The notes below the pieces were generated by a model that was not told the origin of the DNA, ran no database searches, and saw nothing but the letters and a program-made list of their open reading frames with translations. A stretch of DNA of 22,900 nucleotides, taken from contig JALGWB010000013.1 in the NCBI GenBank assembly GCA_025774405.1, forward strand, positions 1-22,900. Reading direction: 5' to 3'. The first letter of the stretch is position 1. Each line of letters starts with the position of its first letter. Of this stretch, positions 17,010-22,900 are shown piece by piece. The position numbers were made by a program, and so were the translations under genes. Source of the DNA: a bacterium. GTDB taxonomy: Bacteria; Arandabacterota; Arandabacteria; Arandabacterales; Arandabacteraceae.

Positions 17010-17095
17010 AGCAACAGCCTTATTAGAAAGTCTGCCGAAGCTGATATAGCAATCAGAATTGCAAGCATGATGAAGACCAGCACCAACTGTTTCAT
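17006..17095 (-). CDS. 29-residue hydrophobic peptide (small membrane protein)
   Basis: On the minus strand ATG (17095-17093) follows GGAAGG with six bases of spacing and opens a frame of 29 codons ending in TAA (17008-17006). The peptide is M-K-Q-L-V-L-V-F-I-M-L-A-I-L-I-A-I, then S-A-S-A-D-F-L-I-R-L-L-L. It has one basic residue at the start, a single hydrophobic stretch of about 20 residues and an arginine near the end. It could be a small inner-membrane protein, or a signal-peptide-like sequence with an A-S-A cleavage site. A candidate -24/-12 promoter lies 38-54 bases upstream. Its stop overlaps the stop of the nitroreductase gene. I know no homologue; the reality of the gene rests on the ribosome-binding site, promoter and composition. 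Confidence 0.5.
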   Translation of the reverse strand: MKQLVLVFIMLAILIAISASADFLIRLLL

Positions 17096-17133
17096 CGATT
17101 TCCTTCCGGATCGCTTCGCACCAATTTTACGAG

Positions 17134-17149
17134 TGCATTAAGTGTGCCA
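17134..17149 (-). promoter_or_regulatory. Candidate sigma-54 (-24/-12) promoter
   Basis: The minus strand reads TGGCAC-ACTTA-ATGCA (17149-17134). This has the invariant GG and GC ten bases apart and differs from TGGCAC-N5-TTGCA at one position. Transcription would start about 12 bases further, near 17123, in front of the ribosome-binding site of the 29-residue ORF. The genome encodes at least one sigma-54 activator (13022-14551). Confidence 0.45.
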
Positions 17150-17183
17150 TTGTTGTCCAGTCGTGTATTCACCCTATTTGCAA

Positions 17184-17212
17184 TTGACACAAATGAAAAT
17201 CAATGTTAAACG
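17184..17212 (+). promoter_or_regulatory. Promoter of the ECF sigma / anti-sigma operon
   Basis: TTGACA (17184-17189, perfect) is 17 bases from TAAACG (17207-17212), which is preceded by TGT as in extended -10 promoters; the -10 hexamer itself is weak (3 of 6). Transcription would start near 17219, after the ATG at 17203, which argues for the later start codon at 17287. No ECF-type GGAAC box is obvious. Confidence 0.4.
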
Positions 17213-17286
17213 AGAACTCGAAGGTGCAAACTCTCAAACAGGATTTGCATTCTGCCTCAACGTGTGCAGACTGCAGCGGTGGAGTG

Positions 17287-17886
17287 ATGGTTGCTACGCA
17301 GAAGGTCTCCGACGAAGCTCTGGTGAAGCGAGCCAAGCGCGGTGACGGTTCCGCCTTTGGCGAGCTTATGAGAAGGTATCAGAACAAGATATACCGCCTT
17401 GCGAGAAGGATGACTCAGACTGATGAGGATGCCGAGGATGTGGTTCAGGAAGCTTTCGTGAAGGCGTTCAGATCGCTGAGGGGCTTCAGGGAGAAGTCTC
17501 GCTTTTCAACGTGGCTTTATCGCATAACTGTCAATCTTGCCCTTATGAAGCTGAGAAAGCGTAAACCTGAGGTAGTCTCGCTTGACGAGCCAATATCTAC
17601 CGAAGAGGGCAAGATGCACCGCGAGCTCGAAGATGAGGCCACCAATCCTCTTGAACGCTTGCTCGAAAGAGAGTCAGCCGAAGTGCTCGACGCTGCTGTT
17701 GAGGCATTGCCTCCAGCGTATCGGGCCGTCTTCATATTGAGACATGTTGAGGGGCTCTCAACTGAGGAAACAGCCAGGATTCTGGGAATATCGGTTGCAG
17801 CTGTTAAATCAAGATTGCATCGAACCAGACTCATGCTTCAGCAGAAACTTTTTCATTATTTGAGGAGTCAAACAAAGAGGAGGTAA
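17287..17886 (+). CDS. ECF-family RNA polymerase sigma factor
   Basis: From ATG 17287 the protein has 199 residues. Region 2 runs from L-V-K-R-A-K-R-G-D through F-G-E-L-M-R-R-Y-Q-N-K-I-Y-R-L-A-R to D-A-E-D-V-V-Q-E-A-F-V-K-A-F and F-S-T-W-L-Y-R-I (core binding and -10 melting). Region 4 has L-P-P-A-Y-R-A-V-F-I-L-R, then the helix-turn-helix L-S-T-E-E-T-A-R-I-L-G-I-S-V-A-A-V-K-S-R-L-H-R-T-R (split here only for description). There is no region 3, as expected for ECF factors. An earlier in-frame ATG at 17203 lies inside the promoter and lacks a ribosome-binding site; GGTGGAG is close to the chosen ATG. It is followed after 10 bases by a zinc anti-sigma gene, so it is probably held inactive until a signal releases it. 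Confidence 0.93.
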   Translation: MVATQKVSDEALVKRAKRGDGSAFGELMRRYQNKIYRLARRMTQTDEDAEDVVQEAFVKAFRSLRGFREKSRFSTWLYRITVNLALMKLRKRKPEVVSLDEPISTEEGKMHRELEDEATNPLERLLERESAEVLDAAVEALPPAYRAVFILRHVEGLSTEETARILGISVAAVKSRLHRTRLMLQQKLFHYLRSQTKRR

Positions 17887-17896
17887 AGAAGAGAAG

Positions 17897-18184
17897 GTGC
17901 GCCGCGCATGTAAGGCTATACTTGGATCTCTTTCGGATTATCTCGAAGGCGAGGCCAGCGAACAGGTGTGCAATAAGATTGAAGAACATCTCAAGGGTTG
18001 CAAGATGTGTCAGATGCATGTTGATAATATGAGATTGATAATAACCATGTACAAGCGCTGGCGCGATGTCGATATTCCCCGTGCTCTCTCGCTTCGTATT
18101 GAACAGGTCATTGCTAACGAGATTGGCAGGCTATCGAGGGATCGGAAGGCGGGATCCAGGCGGGCACGACGCAGGAAGAAATAG
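17897..18184 (+). CDS. Zinc-binding anti-sigma factor, soluble (ZAS type)
   Basis: GTG 17897 opens a 95-residue protein 10 bases after the sigma gene; GAGGAGG (17876-17882) overlaps the sigma stop region. The zinc anti-sigma pattern is C5... H31-L-K-G-C35-K-M-C38, preceded by L-S-D-Y-L-E-G-E-A-S, the usual zf-HC2 layout. After it come a helix (R-L-I-I-T-M-Y-K-R-W), an amphipathic segment and a very basic tail (R-R-A-R-R-R-K-K). There is no membrane-spanning stretch, unlike most zf-HC2 anti-sigma factors, so a cytoplasmic sensor in the manner of RsrA is likely (inference). Its stop is seven bases from the stop of the convergent fusion gene. Confidence 0.85.
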   Translation: MRRACKAILGSLSDYLEGEASEQVCNKIEEHLKGCKMCQMHVDNMRLIITMYKRWRDVDIPRALSLRIEQVIANEIGRLSRDRKAGSRRARRRKK

Positions 18185-18191
18185 CCGGTTC

Positions 18192-21100
18192 TCATCCACT
18201 ATTGCGGAGGTTCTCAAGGTGCTTGCGGGCTCCCTTATGGTCTGACTTAAGTATGAGCGTTTTCCGCCATGCATTTTCAGCCGCTTTTAGATCACCCAGC
18301 TCATAGAGTACATTTCCGAGCTGGAAGTAAGCAGGATAGAATGTAGGCGCGGCTTCAATACTCCTCTTATAGCATTCGAGTGCTTCTTTCAATCTTCCTT
18401 GGGCCACGTATGCCTGGCCCAGACTGTAGTATGCATGGGGACGTGCAGGGTTGATCTCAATCGCCTTCTCAAATTGCTCAGCGGCTTGCCTGGCCTTGCC
18501 ACGATTGAGGTAGGTCACTCCCAGGTGTATGCGACCTTCGTAGTTATCGGGATTGAGCCTAACGGCTTCTTCGAAAAGCTTTGCTGCTTTCTCGGGAGTA
18601 CCTGCAGCCTTGTAGGCGAGTCCAAGTCGAAGAAGGATTCCACCATCTTTCGGTCGTATCCTTGTTGCTTTCTCGAGAAAACCGATTGCCTTTTCTGGCT
18701 TGCCCCATCTCAGGTAACATTCTCCTATGCTGACATATGCATCGGGTAGGTCAGGTCTGAGGCTCAGAGCCTGGTCGAGTTTCTCGAGTGCCGCCTCATA
18801 TTTGCCATCAGCCAGATAGCGAAGCCCCAGTTTGTAGATTGTCTGAAACGACTGGCCGAGGCGCGCTGCAGTTTCAAGCCCGGCAATCGAACGGTCAAGC
18901 GCCTCGATAGCACTCTTGGCAATGCGGTTTTCAGGATCGATCTCAAGAACCTTGGCGTATTGGGCACGCGCGAGGCCGACCTCACCAAGAGCGTTGTGAA
19001 TATGACCTCCAATGATATTGGATGAGATCACATAGCGGTCAGTGATTGTCCTGATGATCGAAACCGAGTCAATGCCTATCTCTGCTATCGCTGTGATGTA
19101 CTTCAGGGGATTGGGTCTTAAGGCCAGCAATTGCTCAAGGTTTGAGCTCAGATAGGGTTTGCCGGTTCCTCTGAGGGCTAAACCAAATTCGAGAATCGGA
19201 TGATCGTCAGAGTGCCTCGGAGCATCGTCGCAGAAACGCTTGATCGATTCCCCGTCGGCAATCATGCAGGAGATAAGGGTATAGGGGTCATCGATAAGAA
19301 TTGATTGAAAATCCGCCCTTATCGCGGAATCGGCGAACGCTTTCTCTATCTTTGCCATATCGATTGTGATCGGTCTGTCTTTCTTTCCGATCAGCAGGGC
19401 ATGTTGCGAGAAGGTCATATAACAGTACCAGACGGTCATATTGGGGAAAACATCCCTGAAGGCTTTCAGGGCGACGCGCAGATCCTGACGACTAAGGTCA
19501 AGAGGAAGCCAGCAGGAAGCAACTCCCCCCGGTTTGAGTTTATCGCTTACGGCTTTGAAGTGATCATAGGTATACAGCGATGATGAACCGGACATTCCTG
19601 GGTAGATTGAATCAGTCATTATTATGTCGTAAGTGTCCTTCGTCAAAAGCATGAAGTTCTTGCCGTCCATGATGATGATATTGACTTCGGGTCGATCGAA
19701 GACATTCTGATTGAGTGCTGCAAAGAAGCGTTTGGCTACATCAATAACTTCCTTGCAAATCTCGATGCCATCAATGGTCTTGGCCTTATGCATGGTTAGG
19801 ATTCGCAGTGTCTCGCCGCTGCCAAATCCAATGTGCACTATCCTGTCTTTGGAGTCTGCAAGGAGAATCGGCAGGTGTCCCTGCAATTTCTGCGTTACAC
19901 GCAGCATATCACTTGTTCCAGCGACATTGACACCATCGACTGCCAGGAGATCATAGTCGGGATAGCGATGCACAGTAACTGTACCGCTTACGCCCTCTTT
20001 GAAATAGAGCAGCTCACTGTAACGCTCTCTGATGTTGAATGTTCCACTCAGAAGCGAAGGCTTAATCATATAAGTAACCGATAGCATCACAAGGAAAGCA
20101 ACAAGTGAGCTAACTGCCCAGACCTTTCGTCGTCCCGTGCATGAGTATAGCAGCACACCAATTGCCACGTTGAAGGCCGCCACAAATGCAATAGATCTTG
20201 CTGACCCCAGAACAGGGACAAGCAGGAAACCTGCTAACAATGAACCTATCACGGCCCCTATGGTATTGGAAAAGTAGATGCGTCCGATTGAGGATGCAAC
20301 CTGGTCACGCCTGGTGTAAATGCGGGTTATTGCGGGGAAGGCTGCACCCATAAGCATGGATGGAACGAGCATGATCAGTCCGGCTTGCAAGAAATCAGCT
20401 CCACGGAGCTTGAGGATGTTGCCGCCTCCATCCCTCAATGCCAGATACTCATGCGTCGCATTAAGCCTGGACAGAGGGAAGAGGGATGCAAGGGCGGTGA
20501 TCCCGATGAGGATCTCTATCAGTCCGAAAGCCGCAGAAGGCCTGCGCAAGCGGTCGACCAGTCGCGAGCAAATCGAGCTGCCCAGAGCAATGCCAATCAG
20601 GAAGGTAGTAAGCATAACCGTGAAGGCGTGAACAGTTGCGCCGAGCGAGAACACGAGGACCTTGGTATATATAACCTCATAGGCCAGTGCTGCCCCACCC
20701 GATATGGCGATTGCAACGAGCGACAGCTTCGCCGTGTATGATGGTATGGGAGCAGGCATCCTCTCAATCGGAGTCTGGATCCTGTCAACCGGAGCTGCTT
20801 CCGGAACCTGAGCCTTTCGTCCGATGATGATTGCTATGACACCCACGCCCAATCCCAGCCCGGCTGCAAGATATATCGATGATGTCACTCCAAAGGCTTC
20901 AAGCAGCAAGAAACCGGTTGCAAAGGAGCCAACTACAGCCCCAAAGGTGTTGATGGCATAGAGGAGCCCGATATTTCGCCCAATGCGCCTGAACTCTCTA
21001 CCTGCATACTTGCTCAAGATTGGCAGGGTCCCCCCCATAAGGGTAGTGGGAACAAGGATGACAAGGAAAGAAAGTAGAAATCTGACAACGGCAACGGGGA

Positions 21101-21419
21101 AGGTCTCACGCCCGAATGTCTCGAAGATGTCTGAATACACCCCGACCAGACTTCCAATGATCAATGGGACAGCAAGGGCGTAGATTGCAATCAAAGCCTC
21201 AAGCACCCCATAGGCGAGTACAGGTCTTTTCAGTCTATCACCCACTCTTCCAAAGATGATGCTCCCAAGAGCAAGTCCGCCCATGAAAGCGGCAAGCACG
21301 GTGCTAACTGCATATGCAGTACTTCCAAAGACAGTGATAAGAAGGCGTGTCCAGGCTACCTCATAGATAAGTCCAGTCATGCCGGAGATGAAAAAGAGAA
21401 CAAAGACCAGAATGTGCAT
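18192..21419 (-). CDS. MFS-like membrane protein fused to spermidine-synthase-like domain and TPR repeats
   Basis: The 1075-residue protein starts at ATG 21419 after GAGGTGG. Residues 1-200 and 230-430 are two homologous membrane halves. Compare S-G-M-T-G-L-I-Y-E-V-A-W-T-R with S-G-G-A-A-L-A-Y-E-V-I-Y-T-K, and V-P-T-T-L-M-G-G-T-L-P with V-P-S-M-L-M-G-A-A-F-P. Each half has about six hydrophobic segments. Residues 465-690 form a spermidine-synthase-like Rossmann methyltransferase fold: I-G-F-G-S-G-E-T-L at 530-538 for the nucleoside cofactor, I-D-G-I-E-I at 549-554, D585 in I-I-M-D-G-K-N, and M-T-D-S-I-Y-P-G at 601-608 at the catalytic-Asp position. About seven TPR units fill residues 800-1070, e.g. 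A-L-E-K-L-D-Q-A-L-S-L-R-P-D. Membrane-fused SpeE-like proteins are common but their substrate is not known; TPRs suggest partner binding on the cytoplasmic side. Confidence 0.9.
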   Translation of the reverse strand: MHILVFVLFFISGMTGLIYEVAWTRLLITVFGSTAYAVSTVLAAFMGGLALGSIIFGRVGDRLKRPVLAYGVLEALIAIYALAVPLIIGSLVGVYSDIFETFGRETFPVAVVRFLLSFLVILVPTTLMGGTLPILSKYAGREFRRIGRNIGLLYAINTFGAVVGSFATGFLLLEAFGVTSSIYLAAGLGLGVGVIAIIIGRKAQVPEAAPVDRIQTPIERMPAPIPSYTAKLSLVAIAISGGAALAYEVIYTKVLVFSLGATVHAFTVMLTTFLIGIALGSSICSRLVDRLRRPSAAFGLIEILIGITALASLFPLSRLNATHEYLALRDGGGNILKLRGADFLQAGLIMLVPSMLMGAAFPAITRIYTRRDQVASSIGRIYFSNTIGAVIGSLLAGFLLVPVLGSARSIAFVAAFNVAIGVLLYSCTGRRKVWAVSSLVAFLVMLSVTYMIKPSLLSGTFNIRERYSELLYFKEGVSGTVTVHRYPDYDLLAVDGVNVAGTSDMLRVTQKLQGHLPILLADSKDRIVHIGFGSGETLRILTMHKAKTIDGIEICKEVIDVAKRFFAALNQNVFDRPEVNIIIMDGKNFMLLTKDTYDIIMTDSIYPGMSGSSSLYTYDHFKAVSDKLKPGGVASCWLPLDLSRQDLRVALKAFRDVFPNMTVWYCYMTFSQHALLIGKKDRPITIDMAKIEKAFADSAIRADFQSILIDDPYTLISCMIADGESIKRFCDDAPRHSDDHPILEFGLALRGTGKPYLSSNLEQLLALRPNPLKYITAIAEIGIDSVSIIRTITDRYVISSNIIGGHIHNALGEVGLARAQYAKVLEIDPENRIAKSAIEALDRSIAGLETAARLGQSFQTIYKLGLRYLADGKYEAALEKLDQALSLRPDLPDAYVSIGECYLRWGKPEKAIGFLEKATRIRPKDGGILLRLGLAYKAAGTPEKAAKLFEEAVRLNPDNYEGRIHLGVTYLNRGKARQAAEQFEKAIEINPARPHAYYSLGQAYVAQGRLKEALECYKRSIEAAPTFYPAYFQLGNVLYELGDLKAAENAWRKTLILKSDHKGARKHLENLRNSG

Positions 21420-21449
21420 CCTATAGCCACCTCGTTTCGTCTGATGTTA

Positions 21450-21478
21450 ATGTTACCGTGAACCAGTACCCTCGTCAA
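21450..21478 (-). promoter_or_regulatory. Promoter of the MFS-SpeE-TPR fusion gene
   Basis: On the minus strand TTGACG (21478-21473, 5 of 6) and TAACAT (21455-21450, 4 of 6) are separated by 17 bases. It would give a leader of about 25 bases containing GAGGTGG before the ATG at 21419. Confidence 0.55.
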
Positions 21479-21931
21479 GCGCATCACTGGTTCGTCGTAT
21501 CGGAGCGTATGCCGTGGGCACGCCCGAACACAACATTGGAGTCAAAGAAGGCACTCCAGTGCTCATGAAGGCATCCGGACCCGTTGAACTCAATTCCGAG
21601 CCGCAAATGGACATCACGCTATTGCGACGTGATTCTGCTGAGATGCAGATCCTCCAGATCTGGTCCTCCTGATTATGGATGCCGGGTTTCCCCACCAAGA
21701 GATGCCACACGCATCCTGTTGCTGGAAAAGGCAGGTCTCAATGAGTGGGTCCACATATTCAGGATCCACTCATAAATGTAATCGGTATTGTCGGGCAGAT
21801 GTGGGCTCGAGGGGAGGCAACGCTGCAACATCCCACGAGGCTGAATCTACCGCAATCCAGTGGGAAGATCATTCTCAGTGGAATTGTTATCCGTGCCACG
21901 ATCATACCTCGAAAGCGTGTCCTCATCGCTG

Positions 21932-21960
21932 TTGACAGAACCGCTAACGACTCTTACGAT
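21932..21960 (+). promoter_or_regulatory. Promoter of the rhomboid-clpB operon
   Basis: TTGACA (21932-21937, perfect) and TACGAT (21955-21960, 4 of 6) are 17 bases apart. Transcription would start near 21967, about 20 bases before the ATG at 21988 and just before AGGGG (21974-21978). No further promoter is seen between the rhomboid gene and clpB. Confidence 0.6.
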
Positions 21961-21987
21961 AAAGAGGGCTTCCAGGGGTGATTTGAC

Positions 21988-22713
21988 ATGTTCCCGATTC
22001 GAGATGACGTACCTTCTAGAAGTTTTCCATTTGTGACGCTGGCCCTGATCTGCATAAACGTTGCAATCTTCTTTTTTGAGATATCGCTTGGTGGGCTTGA
22101 ACTCAAGACATTGCTGCACCAATATGGGTTTGTTCCCCAGAGGCTGACAGCTTTCGGCGCAGGCTACGATCTCACTGCTCGAGAGGTCTTCCTGCCTGCT
22201 TTTACTGCGATATTTTTGCATGGCGGCTGGATGCATCTTATTGGCAATATGTGGTACCTCTGGATCTTCGGGGACAATGTCGAAGATCGACTAGGTCACT
22301 TTCGGTTTCTTGCCTTTTACATAGTATGTGGCCTGGTTGGCAATTTTGGTCACTATCTTTTCAACTACACATCAGAGATGCCAGCTATTGGAGCAAGTGG
22401 TGCCATCGCCGGGGTTCTTGGAGCCTATGTTGTTTCTTATCCAGGTGCGCGTATCCTTGTCCTTGTGCCATTGTTTTTCTTTCTACAGTTTATCGAACTA
22501 CCGGCCGTGATTGTGCTTGGCTTCTGGTTTGTCATTCAATTTTTCCAGGGTGTGGGAGCACTACTTGCGCCGAAGTGGCTTTCGGGTGTAGCGTGGTGGG
22601 CTCATATAATAGGATTTGCCATTGGCATTCTCATACTCAATATGTTTCGACCGCGTCCGCGGATCTTTTACCGCCGTCATACGTATAGCTATTATGATGA
22701 CTTTGACCTCTAG
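21988..22713 (+). CDS. Rhomboid-family intramembrane serine protease
   Basis: The 241-residue product starts at ATG 21988 with AGGGG nine bases upstream. It shows the rhomboid core: first membrane helix at about 16-32, F-L-H-G-G-W-M-H-L-I-G-N-M-W-Y-L at 77-92 (H78 and N87 as the oxyanion and second-shell residues), the nucleophile S137 in I-G-A-S-G-A-I-A-G, and the catalytic H206 in W-W-A-H-I-I-G-F. About six to seven hydrophobic segments fit the family. It cleaves membrane-anchored substrates within the bilayer. The C-terminal tail is basic and tyrosine-rich (R-R-H-T-Y-S-Y-Y-D-D). clpB starts 42 bases downstream on the same strand and probably shares its transcript, which would tie membrane and cytoplasmic protein quality control together (inference). 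Confidence 0.93.
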   Translation: MFPIRDDVPSRSFPFVTLALICINVAIFFFEISLGGLELKTLLHQYGFVPQRLTAFGAGYDLTAREVFLPAFTAIFLHGGWMHLIGNMWYLWIFGDNVEDRLGHFRFLAFYIVCGLVGNFGHYLFNYTSEMPAIGASGAIAGVLGAYVVSYPGARILVLVPLFFFLQFIELPAVIVLGFWFVIQFFQGVGALLAPKWLSGVAWWAHIIGFAIGILILNMFRPRPRIFYRRHTYSYYDDFDL

Positions 22714-22754
22714 GTGCTCAGAATGAAATCGCAGATGGACTGAGGGGGACAGAC

Positions 22755-22900
22755 ATGCGACTGGATAAGTTCACAATCAAAGCACAAGAAGCAATTGCGC
22801 AGGCACAACGTATCGCAACTGATAGAAACAATCAGCAGATTGCACCCGAACACCTGCTTGCAGCTCTTGTCGAGCAGGAGGAAGGAATCGTTAGCCCCAT
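22755..22900 (+). CDS. clpB: ATP-dependent chaperone ClpB, N-terminal part (runs off the window)
   Basis: ATG 22755 follows GAGGGGG (22742-22748). The 48 codons present read M-R-L-D-K-F-T-I-K-A-Q-E-A-I-A-Q-A, then Q-Q-I-A-P-E-H-L-L-A-A-L-V. This is the first half of a Clp-N repeat as found at the start of ClpB, the disaggregase that works with DnaK after heat stress. ClpA and ClpC share this domain, but M-R-x-D-K-F-T-x-K-A-Q-E-A is the usual ClpB beginning. The ATPase domains lie outside the window. It is probably cotranscribed with the rhomboid gene. Confidence 0.85.
   Translation, partial: MRLDKFTIKAQEAIAQAQRIATDRNNQQIAPEHLLAALVEQEEGIVSP

Larger units (their letters stand above)
21420..21987 (+). 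other. 568-base stretch without a confident gene; possible decayed coding sequence
   Basis: The left end holds the promoter and leader of the minus-strand fusion gene, the right end the rhomboid promoter. Between about 21457 and 21669 the + strand is open with codon-like composition and reads R-R-I-G-A-Y-A-V-G-T-P-E-H-N-I-G-V, then S-E-P-Q-M-D-I-T-L-L-R-R-D-S, ending ...I-W-S-S at a TGA (21670-21672). The same frame is interrupted again near 21740 and then open to 21981. A GTG at 21514 has GGAG eight bases before it and would give 52 residues. I recognise no family. A remnant of a gene with stops and frame changes is as likely as a short real gene. I see no RNA gene here. Confidence 0.3.

Noticed and set aside
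17203..17286. 28-residue N-terminal extension of the ECF sigma factor, containing C-A-D-C
   Set aside because: The ATG at 17203 lies between the -35 and -10 of the likely promoter and has no ribosome-binding site.
21453..21710. Minus-strand 85-codon frame opposite the unassigned stretch
   Set aside because: Rich in S, T, P and G with no ribosome-binding site and overlapping the fusion-gene promoter; it looks like the antisense shadow of the + strand codon pattern.
1..22900. CRISPR arrays, tRNA/rRNA genes, insertion sequences, prophage or toxin-antitoxin genes
   Set aside because: Read through all gaps on both strands; no regularly spaced repeats, cloverleaf sequences, transposase motifs or terminal inverted repeats were seen.

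Overview
The window looks like a chromosomal segment of an uncultured Gram-negative bacterium of the FCB superphylum (the kind of candidate phylum represented by Zixibacteria, KSB1, Latescibacteria or Eisenbacteria; I cannot choose between them). Reasons: several exported proteins end in a type IX secretion (T9SS)-like 'PNP... basic C-terminus' sorting tail, there are large lipoproteins built of Ig/FnIII-like repeats, and the housekeeping proteins (PPDK, bS21, bL35, ClpB, a Fis-type sigma-54 activator) have a general bacterial, non-proteobacterial look. Base composition appears moderate and even across the window, and I see no rRNA, tRNA, CRISPR, transposase or phage gene.

Left part (1-8433, all + strand). 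The window opens inside an exported protein with a sorting tail, closed by a strong hairpin terminator. A good sigma-70 promoter then starts a run of six tightly spaced genes: two large repeat lipoproteins that resemble each other, a secreted protein with a sorting tail, and a translationally coupled trio consisting of a class III aminotransferase, a DUF4438 protein and an HD-domain phosphohydrolase. The aminotransferase is broken: about 26-28 codons around the expected F-H-G-R-T region are missing and the frame is lost, while both flanks are well preserved.

Middle (8484-16310). A subtilisin-like protease with a sorting tail has an extended -10 box placed so that its mRNA should be leaderless. 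Pyruvate phosphate dikinase (PPDK) follows and converges, with overlapping stop codons, on a sigma-54 enhancer-binding protein whose receiver domain has lost its phosphorylation residues. Divergent from that regulator is a small translation operon, rpsU - small Cys-rich protein - rpmI, in which rpmI is apart from its usual infC and rplT neighbours. It converges on a histone-deacetylase-like hydrolase that also looks leaderless.

Right part (16401-22900). A SagB-like nitroreductase is followed by a convergent 29-residue hydrophobic peptide ORF with a good ribosome-binding site and a candidate -24/-12 (sigma-54) promoter. Divergent from it is an ECF sigma factor with a soluble zinc-binding anti-sigma factor. 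A 1075-residue fusion of MFS-like membrane region, spermidine-synthase-like domain and TPRs lies on the minus strand. A 568-base stretch without a confident gene follows (possible decayed coding sequence), then a promoter driving a rhomboid protease and the start of clpB.

Together the genes suggest cell-envelope and secretion functions (lipoproteins, sorted proteins, S8 protease, rhomboid), central carbon metabolism (PPDK), translation, and two alternative-sigma circuits (sigma-54 activator; ECF sigma/anti-sigma). No self-contained defence or mobile system is visible. The strongest candidates for new biology are the aminotransferase-DUF4438-HD module, the peptide with its candidate sigma-54 promoter, and the pseudo-receiver activator.
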